A DNA stretch of 64,000 bases from Archegozetes longisetosus (lineage: Eukaryota > Arthropoda > Arachnida > Sarcoptiformes > Trhypochthoniidae). Positions 28,201-42,037 of the stretch are shown here, piece after piece (position 1 is the stretch's first letter; each line of letters opens with the position of its first letter). Made by a program: the position numbers and the translations under genes. The notes below the pieces were generated by a model. The model saw only the letters and a program-made list of their open reading frames with translations, was not told the DNA's origin and made no database searches. Location: NCBI GenBank assembly GCA_018873245.2, contig JAEMBT020000004.1, forward strand, positions 4,636,573 through 4,700,572, in the 5' to 3' direction.

Positions 28201-29246
28201 AATTCAACTTCTAAAAAGTGTTTTAAACATAATTCTGAAAAGGTATCAGTAAAATAGATTCTCGATTATCTTGTTGTTGAAGCTAAAAGTTTGAACTGAA
28301 GTTCTTTGTTGCTGTAATAATATATTTGCACAACTGATAAACAAGGATTATTCTGAAAAGTTATTGAATTCACTTGCTTTCTTACATCTAATATTATTCA
28401 AAAGTTATGTGAGAATAAAGGATAACAATATTTATTCAGTTTTGATGGTTTTCACTATAAATCTGATACAATTTTCAATATATTACATATATATTTCGAA
28501 ACGTTTATTGTTTATATCAATTGCGATTAAGTGCAGAATCAATAAGTTTTAAGCAGCTCTCGAAGTGCAGTATCATCAGAAATAAGCTTTATATATATGA
28601 GACAGAAGAGAACTGTTTTCTTCATACAACTCACTCGTTAGAGATATGAAAAAGTGAAAATGCTTTTAAATTTCCTATTTGATCCCAAGAGGAATTTAGT
28701 GACAGACATTTTGGCTGGAGAGTTGAGTTAAATATACACTAAGTTAAGGAAAAATTGGCGCAGATTCAGTTTTTATCTAAACTTGAACCATTATCTGAGT
28801 AGTTTGAAAGCATATGGTAATTATAACAGACATCACATCACTTTTAATTAAAATCTTATTAACTTTTGGCCATCGAATATCATTTTAAGTAGTCTCTGTC
28901 ATTTGGCTTACTATAAGAACAATTTTGAGCTCAACTTGAATTTGGTTGAACGCTAGGCTCAATATCTGAAATTGTGATAGTAGAATCTCATGCCTAACCT
29001 GTCCATTTGAGTCTGTTTTGATTTTAGGTCTTCAGACAAGTTTCAAGTCTAGTGCACAAGTTTTTCCTTGACTTCATTTTCTTTGGGCTTATATTTACTA
29101 TTTTTCACTTAAGCCCTGGCTTTGTTTGAAGAGCACTTTCTAGATTACTAGTTATGATCTTTTGAGCGCAATTTCATCTCATTTCGGCTTTATTTCGATT
29201 CTAACCTTAAATGCATCCAACTCTATTTCATCGATCAATATTATGC
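22209..29246. other. Gene-poor stretch
   Basis: Seven kilobases of AT-rich DNA in which I see no supportable gene, RNA gene or sizeable repeat. Confidence 0.7.
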
Positions 29247-29522
29247 ACAATTGGGACAGTGTCGAAAATAAGGGTCTAACCCACTTTCCTATTAAGTCCA
29301 GTTTATATTTCTTTCAATTAGATCTCAATTTTTTTAATTAATATGTAAAATTAAAATTAATGTTATAATTAACCGAAAATTTACGAAATTTATTTCTTAA
29401 ACAATTAATTTTGATTATCGCACTATAATCAAGCTAATTTTTGGGCATAAGAATCAGTATAAGAAGCAAAATGAATGTACAATTGTGTGCTAGACCCTTA
29501 TTTGAAACACTATCACAATTAT
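29247..29522. mobile_element. MITE-like non-autonomous DNA element
   Basis: Two 38-base terminal inverted repeats (29247-29284 and the reverse complement of 29485-29522) agree at 30 of 38 positions, with an identical 13-base core AAATAAGGGTCTA. The 200 bases between are very AT-rich and non-coding. This is the layout of a MITE. The AGTGT near the start of the repeats and an AT-rich target recall Tc1/mariner, but the family and exact ends are inferred. No target duplication could be fixed. Confidence 0.7.
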
Positions 29523-32500
29523 ATATACTGCACAGAATTGATCGTTTATTGATCGTTTATTGGATCAAAGTTAAATCCTGTACAAAACATTAGTTTTACT
29601 TAAAACTCATTAATAGATAATTTTGCCACTAATCGAATATTTGGCAATAGATTGAATAGAAATACATCGTACTGAAAATTGAACCAAAGCTACGGGAGAT
29701 TAACCACAATAATGATTATTTAATTATTATGCTACTTTTAGACATAGTAATAAGCTTGTTGACTGGCTTCCGTGATTCTTTCTTCAAACTTTTTAGTGCT
29801 TTCAAACGAAAAATATTTCTTATCGCCAACGTTCGCGCTCTTTTGTTGGAGAGATATAACAATAGCCGAAACTATTCTAACCAGAAATGCAATCAATATT
29901 ATTGTAAGGAACTAGGTTCTTATTACTATCGATTCTTCTAATCTCGTCTTCAACTGTTTAGATTAGTATAAGTGGTGATTACCCGCTAATCGAAATTTTA
30001 CATAATCTGGTTATTTGCTTTCAGTGTTTTTTGTCTAGGTTTTCAAATAATTTTAATTTCTATCGAGACGAATCTGCGATTTTTTGCTAAATGGACTTAA
30101 CAGATATTAAGTATGTCAGAAGGCACTCAGACTTAAGCTTAATTAAGATTTAAAAATAAAAAGTAATAGCTGTCGCGCTATCTTCAATTCTCGAATTATT
30201 GTTAATGAGCGCGCTCTGTAATAATTGGTAGAAAAGCCTGTTATAAATCTACTCAATTCAACGAAAATCTTATTTATCTTAAAAAAATCAAAAACTCAAT
30301 TCTTTACGATATTATATGCGAAGACATGTTTCTGAGACATTCAGATAATGACTAGAAGTGAGCTTTAAAAATGAGAAATTTTTACGATTTGTTTCATCGC
30401 TTATAAGAGAAAATTTATATTCATCAAGTATTTGAATAGTGTGTTTGTGATTCACAATATTTCAATCCTATTATTTGGATACGTTTTGAAAATAACTATT
30501 TTTATGACTATCTCTTTATGGCTAGATTTTTATGTGCTTAAGTTTAGAATTTGAAGTGAACATTTTGACTCAAAAAATGAATGCAGAATGAAATACAAAA
30601 TAGGTTTGCGAACAAAGAATTATTATGAGCTTTTTTGAATTTAACATTTTAAAACAGCTACTAGACTATACAGCTCTTACGGTTTGAATGCTACGTCAAA
30701 TTTTCTCTCAAATGTATCAAGTAAATGTTCCGCAACCCATTCATTTATATGAGAATCGAAACATCTCCAATTTCTCCAAATATAAACAATTCCATGAGAG
30801 ACTTCAATTTCATGGTCTTCTCACTTAAATTCTTCAAACATCAAACTTGTAATCGGCTTTTGCCATAATAATCTTCAAGTAAAAGTCTAAATGTTTTTTA
30901 GTTATCTTAAAATGTCAAAACTAATTTTAGAAATAACGACCTTATTATAAAATAAGAAGGAAAACAATCAAAACTGATAAGTTAGGAGCACTTCAACGAC
31001 TTCACTATGAAATTTATAAACTTGAAGGTAAAATAATTGTAAATATTGAGTCAATCTATAGTTTTCGTATAGCAAATATTTTGTAATGACTGAAATTTGC
31101 ATTAAAGCAGTTGTTAGACTAGTATTAGAATATTACTGAATGAAGCAATCATGTATGATGTGAGTGACAGAGCCAAGGGGACCTTCTGGTACTTGGGTAC
31201 CCCCACTCATACCATCGACTCAAATTTCTCTCTAACTTGAAGACAAATGTTGAATATTTATTAATTTATAATTTTTTTAATACGTTATCATTATTACAAA
31301 ACAGGACAAAAGTACTGAATAATTCAAATTTTAAAGTATAACAAGATAGGTTTTAATCAGAAGGTATATTGAATCAAATTGAAAGAGATAGGAACACCCT
31401 CACTCGAAATTGCTGGCTCCCCAACTATTTGTTGCTATTTTAATTGTACTAATACTATAAAAATTGTTGTTACAAATATATCTGAAAGGATTCATACATA
31501 ATACATATCTGAATTAATTAAATAATAAATGTTTGGCTACAAATGTGCTCCTCTACGCAATACTAACAAACTTCTATAAGGAAGTTATGCGCATTACAGT
31601 CTGTTATAAACACCCGATCAAAACTATAATTCTCTTATTTTTAATCTCAACAAGTTTTCAAGTCCAAGTCCTCACGGAAATATTTTTCTGCAAGCAGAAA
31701 TAATAACTTTCTAAGTTGATGACAAAATTTGTTCACAGTTGAAGACCAACTAAAAAATGGATGTGTAGAGAATAAGCATTTTCAACATTTTGCCAACACG
31801 TACAGTTTGGGACATCAAAACAATGCATAGCTATGTGAAAAGCATCGTTGCCATGTCATCTTCTCTGTCATGCATATCGATTTGAACTTAATATTTAGCT
31901 GTAATTTTCTTTTTTGTTTAGAGTGATTAAGACTTGAATCTGATATTATATGAATTATGGTAAGATAGAAATGTTAGCGTAAAAAAGCATTATATGTGGT
32001 AGCTATGCGTCATTTTAAAGTGATCGAGCACGTAGTAGGTATACAAAGAAAAGACTCAACACGAGTATTAGTATGAGATATCATAACGATTTAAATGGTT
32101 ATGACTATAATCGCTCTTAGAATGAATGTCACAGTAGGGAATCGCAAGTTATTTTACTCAACTCAACGATAATATGAGCCTAATATCTAAAAATCATTAT
32201 TTAATTGAGTTGCTTGCAAGTTTAGCAAAAATTTCATTATCCACTAATAGAAGGAGTGTTTATATTAATGTGCAGATTCTTTCATTTTAATTATTGAATA
32301 GAAAAAAAGGTAACATTGTTTTGATAAATGCAAGTTGTATTAAAGCTACGCAAACGAATAAGAGATACACAATGGATTACTACTTCACTCATATGCATGT
32401 CGTTCGAATGTCCCAATTATTTATGCTTTTTTCTTGCCCGATTCCTGCCAGTAGCGTAATATTTGTTATGCAAGTCGTGTGTCATTTATTATCATTGCCA

Positions 32501-35500
32501 TTACTTCACTATATATTCTCTTAATATTATGTTATTTGCGCTAATGTTACACATATAGCGAGGCGTTGGCCAACGATTGCATTTCAAAGTTATAGTTATA
32601 CTGCCACACAATCGCTGCCCTGGAAACATGACCAGAAAAACATTACACCAACTAATGCCTAGCATAGGAAGGCCTTAGTGCCAAATTGTCACGTTTTCCT
32701 TTACCTCTTGGTGTCACATAATTGAGTTATTTAGTGACGAGACGCTATCAAACTCGAGACTCAATCTAACGCAACCAATGCACTCTCCAATTGGTCACCA
32801 ATAATCTATTGAGATATTAGAGTTATCATTGCTTTAATTGTCAGTTTAAGCTCTTTTTCTATTGTTGTAGTTTTGTTATAAATCATTTTTCAATTAATGG
32901 CACTTCAGATAAATTGCTACAGAAGTGTGCGATTGAACAAAAATTATTGAATTGGCTCTAATAAAAGCACTCAATTAAATGATTCGAAGAAAGAGATCTA
33001 TACAACTATCGATTAAAAGCTTGTAACAATTAGATTTTTTTCAATCTCCCCAATTGTTCGCTATTCTAAACATTTTCAATATTGAGTTTATATAAAATTG
33101 CCAAATGAAATAGCTTTAGAAAAATCAATCATTAGTGGTATTGTTTGAATAAAAAAGTTGCAATCTTTGTTCCCAAATTAAAACAGATGTCAATTAATTT
33201 AATTGACGACTCAATAAGGTAATGCAAGATGTTTAGTGGATGAAACAAATGGAAATGATTTTCGTATAAGACCTTGAGTGAGTTTTATTTGTCTTTGTGA
33301 CACTGTTATAATAGGTTAGAATAAAAACAATAAAGATATGATGAATTGCGCGATTGCATTATTTCGTTTCTTTTGTTACTATAACACCAATATTAGCCTT
33401 TAATATAACTTTTAATTTATATGAACAATAATGCTAGTAAGCATCAATTAAGCTTCACCAATTATCAAGTATTTATTAACTCATAAATTGAAGCCTTTCA
33501 AAACCTTACGTCTGACTAACCTTATTGTTATTTATAAATTATATTAATCCTAACTATCACTCTATAAATACTTCTTCAGACAGTTTCTAAAGCTATACCA
33601 GCTTAAAACTGAAGTTCAATGGGTATTTGTTCGTTAGATGACAATCAATCAATAGAAATTAATGACATGACTGAATTGTTTAGATGAATACTAATCTAAC
33701 GGGAGTATAAATTAGTGAATCCGTTCGTATTTGTAACTGTTTGAAAAGCACTATTCAATAACGAGACATAACTATAATTATCAATTTCATAGCAATAGAT
33801 ATTATAAAAGAATAATTTAAGGTCATTTATTTTCTTCTATCAATTTGCACGCAGCACAATGTTATAACTAATTCAAAACTAATTGTCAATTAATATTAAT
33901 CCGTCACATTTGACTTTTACTTAGACTGAAGTTGCATCAAATCTTGCCTATCATTACTTTTATGTTTTATTTTCTCTCTATTTTTAGTGTATCTGTAAAT
34001 GAGATGGCAATAGAAATAAAGAGAAGCTTCAATAAATGATCGTGCTTATTTTCACCTCAACTTTTCTAATATATATTTCATATTAAAGGAGATTACTTTA
34101 AAAGTTGTACTTTTCCAATCACAAATAGCTTCATATCTAATCCGTCCAAAACTAATGAATATTGTGCGCGGAAACAAATTGAAATCTTCTCAACTGTTAT
34201 CTCTATTCACAAGTACAACGTATTTGAAGGTATGGAATTTGATTTTTTAATCGAATTTGTGCGTTCAATTCCTTAGAGGATTGAAACCGTAAAAACACAA
34301 TTACATTAGCGGCAAATTAGCGCAATATGAGAATAGCATAAACTTTTGGTTTCGAGTCATTTAATTTTGCATTCTCTTTTTGATTTATGCTTAATCCAAA
34401 CTTTCGCTAGGCACACGACAATCTAGAGGTATATATAGGTCCCCATTTCCCTCTTCACATTCATTTGGACCAATTTTTGTTTGTCTGACTCACAACGGGT
34501 CACATTAAACTGATGTTTGCACGCGATTCATTCATTTATTGATTTTTAGCCAACATTTAATATCTAGGCTTCTGTAAAAATCTAATACAAAGATCGCTTT
34601 TAGTTCAATCAGGACACTGACCGATGCAATGGTCATCACGAACATTAAAGACACTTTCCAATTGATTAATTGCTCTCAATGTTCAGATTATTGTGACATA
34701 TTTTGTAGACTAGTCTAATTGATGTCCGCAGATGTGGACGATTTGTTATAGTGGAACACAGTAATTGTTGTAAAAATCAAGTTTTACATGAAAATTGAAT
34801 AAATTTTTATTGATTTTTCAGTGTGTAGTCTTTCAAAGGATTTGAATTTACGTATAATTTGTTCAGGTTGTACGCACTTTATCTTGAAGCCTTCAAATTT
34901 GACAAGTTTATTGAAGAATAGCAATCAATTTTGACTCTCGATGTTAGAAGTAATCACAATGATTACGCTACTACTTATTTTGAAAAAGAAGTAAAGAAAT
35001 TTTCAAGTGCTCTCTTTTATTACTATAACAACTTTGAAATGCGTTTAGAACTTTATTCAATACTAAATATTTAATTCATAAAAATCAAGTTTGAGCTAAC
35101 GAGTAAGAAAGCGATAGAAACGGACATAAGAAAAAGAAGATAAAGAAGTTTTATCGAGTAAAAAGTTAAAAAGATAGTTAAACTAAAAAGCTGGCCATTT
35201 ATATTTATGGTATTTTCTAATAGGAAACGTTTACTCGTTCAATAATTTTGATTAACGTTCACTGCCAGACAACACAGTACTGGGTGGCAGACAATATCGC
35301 GATCATTTAATTAAATTGTTTACATCTATTGCTATTGGTCTGAGTGAATGCTAATCCAAAAAGTAAATTGTTATTATTGTCACAAAAATAGTGATAAAAT
35401 CTTTCAAACAAAATAATCACATCTATTAAAACTAATTTTCAAAACAGAAGTAATGCCTTGCGTCGAATAATAATAATCGTAAATCAACTGTTTAGATGTG

Positions 35501-35671
35501 AGAAATTATTTTTTTAGTTAAACAAAGTTTATGTTTGTTTATTAATAATATTTTGATGCGATAGTGCAGCACTATAATTGGCCAGCAATGAATCAACCTC
35601 GAACATGGTGACGAAATGAAAGAGTAACTAATCTACTGTTGGGTCGAGTCAACTAAAAGTACTCAAAAAGA
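29523..35671. other. Gene-poor stretch
   Basis: No gene I can support. A dispersed-repeat copy lies at 31171-31240. At 32540-32760 the DNA is less AT-rich and contains the 12-base palindrome CGTTGGCCAACG (32564-32575); a short Cys-containing minus-strand frame there is below any threshold I trust. An 11-base direct duplication sits at about 29536-29558. Confidence 0.65.
31171..31240. repeat. Dispersed repeat, copy A
   Basis: It shares CCTTCTGGT, then GTACC and CC, then TCTCT...TAACTT in order with the patch at 50750-50832, and CTGGTACTTG with that at 58664-58745. All three stand out as GC-richer islands in AT-rich DNA. The family is not recognised. Confidence 0.45.
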
Positions 35672-35731
35672 ATTTTCGGATAAGAAATTTTAGGATAGAG
35701 AGTTTTCAGACAGACAATTTTCGGATGGCAA
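35672..35731. repeat. 4 x 15 bp tandem repeat
   Basis: Four units of exactly 15 bases begin at 35672, 35687, 35702 and 35717, of the form ATTTTCGGATAAGAA with a few changes each. One frame reads four pentapeptides (NFRIR, NFRIE, SFQTD, NFRMA) followed by K and a stop. The open frame is only about 34 codons and has no gene context. Confidence 0.85.
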
Positions 35732-35957
35732 AATAAAACAGAAACAAGCAATCCAAGCGTAACATTAATAGTGCATCCTTTGTGTGGTGTGTGTCCCATA
35801 CTATGAAAATTCGTTCTATTCGATGGTGTGGTATATGTCTTATATACAATTGTTGGTCTGAACTTGACATGATCTATGAGCCTACTATTGCCCCCAAATG
35901 CACAATGGATTGAATGGAGTATTTGATGATAATATAGTTGCTATGTCTCTATTCTCC

Positions 35958-35961
<4 letters not shown>

Positions 35962-36014
<53 letters not shown>
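35962..36014. repeat. (CT)n microsatellite
   Basis: About 53 bases of CT dinucleotides are flanked by degenerate TCTCT/ATTCT sequence. Confidence 0.97.
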
Positions 36015-36016
<2 letters not shown>

Positions 36017-39000
36017 TCTGTGCCTCTATTCTCTCTCTTAATTCTATGTGCATTCTGTCTCTAGTCTGTAATTGGTCCGAACAACTTGAACAGTAACAAG
36101 ACTAACAAGTACTGCACTGCACTGCACAGTAAGTATCACTTTGATGTTGGTTGAAAATCGCAAGCAGATGTAAAAATAACCTCGGATTCCATGCTGTGTG
36201 TTATAGTTAAGGTTTTTGGAATGATATGGGTCTGAATGATATAATATTGTCTCTAGTCTGGCATTTATAACGTATAACGAATACATTAGTGAAGTTTGAA
36301 TGCTGTTTAAATAGTCCTATAATTACTTTTATACTATGAAAGCCTATTTTGTTATTTTACTGAAATAATACTTACCTGCTACGCTCTAACGTACATTTCA
36401 AAAATATGACTAACTTTTTGTTCAATAAAAGTAATAACCATTTGTCGAATGTTTCTGTCCATTAGATACATATATTTCAAACAATAATGAATCAAATAAT
36501 AAATGAGAGAATAATATGATTACTAGTGACTCATTCTCTATATTGAATAATGCATATGCTTTCAAAGCCAGATATATTTTTAAATAATAAAACAAGTTTG
36601 ATTGTACCACACTTTTTCTCAAATTGTCTGTATTTTGTGTGAATTTCAATTGAAACTTTTGTTTATGAACCATTTGAAACAGAGTCACATCGATATGTTA
36701 CGATTACTAAACTCTGAGCATAAACAATTTTGATGAAGCTTTTAGAACATGATATAAGAGTGGCTCAAAGTGTTCATTAGAAACGGTATTTCATTTTCTA
36801 AAGTTGACATTGCGTAAAATTGTAATTAACTTTTATGTTGTTTGTGCAATCAGTCATAAATAGGAATGGCGAATAAGTTATAATATTATAATTTAGTAAA
36901 TCTCAACAAATAATTAATTCTATTCATAAGACAGACATCCAATTAAATAACGATAAATGCATATATTTTGTTAATTAAGCTTCAATACCATCTTGATTGA
37001 CTTGCCAACGCTATATAACATTTAATTCAAATCAATCAGTCTGCAGAACAAAGTTTCGTCTGTCGAGTTCATCTCTGTTTTGCTCAGATTTTGTTTTTTT
37101 AAGCGATTAAGCCTTAAGTTGATTAGATTAAACAACAAAGAACTCTGTAGTCAAGTATTATGAGTTTAGCTTTACTCTTATATTCTATTATTATATGATT
37201 CTCTTGTGATAAAACTTTTACAATAATTAAGCACAAATCACTTTTAGTATTACTGACTTTTGCTTTTAGTTGTTCTCATTTCACTTTTTCAACTGTTTCT
37301 CAAAATATTTCTCTTAATGAGTGAATTTAAACAAGATTTAAAATGTTTTTTTCGAGTTAACTCTCCATAGCAAACAATGACATTTTGGAAGGAAAACAAA
37401 GACACGATAACTTCTCGTTAAACTTTTCTCCTTTTTATTAGTTTCACGCAATATCAACTCTCTCAAGATTTACTCTAATGAAAAATAATGAAAACTTTCC
37501 AAAAGTATTGCTCATATGAAAATTGAACTCTTATCTGATAATAGAGACAAATGTGAAACATTTTGTGGTCATAGTGAAATATAGTGTAACATTTCCTAAT
37601 CTCATTTCCGGTGTCTACCGATTTCAGTGAGAGAATACAGTATCCCAAATCTCACTATTTAGTGGTCTTTCACTTCGTTTCTAAGTATTGGATTCTCTGT
37701 TAAAGTAACACTTTCATTACTTGTGCATTTCTCTTGTAAAACAACTGCGACTAATTCCTAAACAGCGTCACATCCAACATAAAACCACTTGAACTTAAAC
37801 CATTCTGTACTATTAGCAATCTCTTGGAAGAAGAAGTTTGAAAATTGACTTGATCCTCAAACTAACTAAAGCGTATTCTCTAAGAACTTATGTTTTTTGT
37901 TGGATGTATACGCAAATTTAAACTAACTGTAAGAATGGGGTACTTTCACCCTTACTGTATTTTTAATATATCAATAATTCATAGATCAGAACATAACTTA
38001 TGCATTTATTTAGAAATTTCATTCAAATGCACTTTTCCTCACAGTTATGGAGTTAAACTGAATTTTTGAGAAACTGAAAACCTTTATTCTAATTTTGTTC
38101 TTTCTTACTTCTTCGAAGAAAATTTTAACTTCAAACTAATCTCATAAATTATTTTCTCTAAAATATCACAGTCTCTTTAAGAATGAAAAATTATTTTGAA
38201 AACTGTAACAACTGGGATAAACAAATTGATTGGATGAGTTGAAAGTGAAACATTTTCAAAAAGATAAGAATAAATAAAGTTAAAATGAAATTTTCAGTTT
38301 TTCAAAAAATTCACTTTAACCCCAGAACTGTAAGTTGATTGGCGTTTGAATGAAATTTCCAAATACATGAATAAGTGATTTTCTTATCAATTCTGATAAA
38401 TGATTGTTATACTAAAAATTCAATAACAATAAAACGCGTCTCACTCTAGGTTTAACATATGAAACATTTCTTTTTTCTAAATTTCAATCTATTCGGGACA
38501 GTCTGGATTTATATTAACAAAAGTTCCAAAAATAATTTCCTGATTCTAAGTAAAATTTATGTAAATGCAAATGCATATCAATTAAACAACGTAATTGACC
38601 GAAAGTAAAATGTGAAACTCAACTGAACAGAAAATACATTGGCGAGCAGCAAGCGGTAGCCTAATATATGTTTGCCATAATCGTAAATACCAGTAGAAAT
38701 TAGCTTTCCTATCCCTAATGAAAATAACAATTGTGGTAATTCAGACATGAGGTCACACAACCACACAACAACAGTGTGCGTGATTTTTGCCTAACCTATC
38801 CGACTTAAATATGCCTTCCAATGAAAGAAGATATCAATTGTATTGCCCAATAACTATTGCTATAGACTATAATAGAAACGATTCGGATTAAGAGTCACTT
38901 GATTTAGAGGACAGGAAATACTACTTCAAACGCACTAATATCTATGTTCTGTGCAATGAATAATAGATTGTATCGAAACAATTCTAAGCCTCATTTCTTC

Positions 39001-41936
39001 TCAATCATATTGAAAAGTCCAAGTAAACAGAAAGAATCCAAAAACCAGAAGTTAAAGTTAAGTTCAATGCTTATATTATATGAATACTATATTTCGTGTG
39101 CTCGTAGAAATGATTGCCTTAATTATAAAATTAGGCTCTTTTCATCTCAGATGTAACTTTTACACTGAAAATTATGTTATTATTGTTGATTATCTACTTG
39201 AGCGCCCTAACCTTTACTACTTGATTTGCCATTCATCGATAACTAATGATCATTAACACTAATATTGATCTCAATTTATCATGCATTGACCTATCACAGA
39301 CCATAAATTCTTTTCAGATTATTGTAAATCTGACTCAAATACATTGCATTAACAATTCTCAAAACATTAAAATCGACATTTTATGGCAAAGTATTCCCAA
39401 ATTTGTAATTCATAGGTCTTGAGATGAAAAATTTATTTTCAAGTGATAATAACATATGTCAGAAACTTATATATTGATTTTTATATAGAAAGCAGTTATT
39501 TCAGTACAAACGCTTTAGTAAAAGTTCTTTGAATTAATCAAATTTCAAATTTGATGAGTAGTTCGTAAAAGTATCCAATTCTCAGAAGAATTGAAATTTT
39601 TTCGTAATAATTTATGTACTGAATGCAGAATTAAATAAGCTAAAAGTTGTATTGAATACTGAATTTTAGATAAAATCAAGTTGTTGTCATTATTCTGAAG
39701 CAATGGGCATGAGTCTCAGTCGAGTTATATTTAAAACGCGAATATACAAATTGGAAAGCTATTATGAATAATTAAGACTTGCTAATGATTCAATGGTAGC
39801 CAAATGCGTCAACTAAACATTCAGATCCAGTTTGTATTGTAATTTAACATAAAAAAAATACTGTAAATAATTATTTTTCAGATAAAGCAGGAATTATCAA
39901 ACTTAAAAATACGGTAAATTAGAGACAAAGGAATAATAAATCAAAAATAGTGCGCTATCACTTAATTACAGAACTCACAAATATAGAGCAAACCCTATGT
40001 GTTAATGTCAGTCGATAAATGTCTCGCAAATCAGGACTCAAACCTTATATCTTCCACTTTGAATGTCAATATTGTTGGCTTTAACCTAGTTTCTCATCCC
40101 TCAACTACTTTCTTGTTGATCAAACTTAAACCATAACATTTGTGGCTTCAAAATGAATTTAATATTATTTGCAGAAGTAAGTCAGTTATCTTATTCTTGT
40201 CTATCTGTGCTATTCTTGTCTGCTGTAAGTATTTTATGCTATTCTTTTTCATTATAAGCATTATATGGTGTTGAATGGGAATACAAGTTAATTTTTCGCC
40301 TTCAAAGTGATTAATGACATCTGCCTTTTGCTCAGGAAAGGACTGATTCGATGACAAGTCAGCGGTGAGCGATCACATTTGCAATTCTTATATTCTTTTG
40401 TAATATTCCGCTCCTTCTTTCAGTAGGGATTTCATCAAAAGTCTTATTTGCAAAGACTCACCATCTTATTCGCTAAGTCACTACTTTAAGCTTTTACTTA
40501 TGCTTTCGGCGAATGTAATACAAAAAACATTTCTTTATAGAGAAATGAAGAACTGTTTCACTAATCAATTTTATGCTTGAGTAACATATCAAATTTGTGA
40601 CAAACAAAAAATATAACCATGTATACCATTTATATTTCAGTTCTGTTCAGTTAGTCTTAAGCCTTTTTTTGTAGGAAATTTTCAAGTTTAAAAAACTTTT
40701 CGGGAATGAGTTTATATCGAAATTGATTAGAATTGATGTAAAAATGAACGCAAAGCACAATATAATTGAAGAAAGATCTGAACATAAATGTTTGCGCATA
40801 AGGCGACAGTTCAACAAAAATAACTCTAAGGGCAAAACAGCAGGTCTTTTAGCCAACACATCAATTTTATTCAGATGTCAACATAACAGCCACTTCTATT
40901 TGTGCCTTGTTTTTGGTCAACTTAGATAACATTGTTCGAAAGAAATACGTTTTTATGCCTGTTTGAGTTTAGCCGCAAATATTTGACAGTCAATTATCGC
41001 TTTCCTTCGAAAATCTATTATCAATTTCACTCTAACCAACCAAATAAATGCCCTTTCAACCATCATTTCAAACCATTTTTACATTTCTATATCACTAACA
41101 TCACCCTCAATAACTTGCTAACACTACTAATACTTTGTTTTATCTTTTGCTTCTTGTCACATCTCTTCTTTGTGCTCTAGTCTTCCATCTATATTTCGGT
41201 TTTACATTCAGCTTAACAATCCCTCCAACTTTCGTAATCACTTTCAGATTCTTAAATGAATCTATTTGCAAGTTGCATGTTATACAATTCTTGGTATGAA
41301 AATGTAATAATCGAGAAAGTTGTCTCAACATTTAATAGAGTTTTAAAAATATAAGTTATTAAAAATGCTTTTATACACTTTTTTGAATAGAAAGAATGAA
41401 CGCATAAATACAAATCACTTTGGTTACAAGATTTTTCCAAGGTGATTATCAGTTTGGAAAGTAAAAAAATAGAAATCTATTCAAATATTGTTTAATGCTA
41501 GACAGTCTGTTGGTGACATACTGTCAAAAGTATTGTAGCTCTAGTTTTTACCCTCCATTCTTTAAACCCAACAAACGAAGCTTCAAAAACTGAATTATTT
41601 TCATGAATTTATGGCTTAAAATCATTATAAAGTCATTAAAGGATTGAATATTTAATCTAGTAATGCTATTTTTTGAAATTTGTATGCTCTCCGCGGTTGC
41701 CCCCTATTGGGGCAAAAACTAGCACCACAATACTTTTCGCATTCAGATTAGGCAAAAGATTAGACTCAAAACCAATAAATATTAGGAATCATTAAGTGAT
41801 TTAACTTTTACGTCTGATGTTTACTCAAGTAATCATCGGATGTGAGTTCTCTCTTGTCCTCTGTATCATTATAACCGAAATATTTAGACACAATTACTTT
41901 AGGCCTTAAACTGCTCGGGTATCTAAATGCCAACGG
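36015..41936. other. Gene-poor stretch
   Basis: AT-rich DNA with only chance-length open frames. Near its right end a GC-rich stem-loop (TTGCCCC, 5-base loop, GGGGCAA; 41697-41715) contrasts with the background. Confidence 0.7.
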
Positions 41937-41942
41937 TTTATT
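41937..41942 (-). terminator. Poly(A) signal of the EB-module receptor gene
   Basis: AATAAA on the minus strand, about 95 bases after the stop codon at 42038. Confidence 0.5.
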
Positions 41943-42037
41943 ACCAACTTTTCTGGCTCTGTAACGAGAGGATATTTATTACGATTTAGTCCGAAAGCAA
42001 CAAAACCCTATTGCTTTGAGACAAGAGCTCATTATTC

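Noticed and set aside
29729-29941. 70-codon plus frame beginning MLLLDIVISLLTGF
   Set aside because: No transcript signals, repetitive Asn/Tyr composition in the second half; chance level in AT-rich DNA.
32540-32760. GC-richer patch with a Cys-containing minus-strand frame of about 57 codons
   Set aside because: No splice or promoter support and no family resemblance; mentioned only as background.
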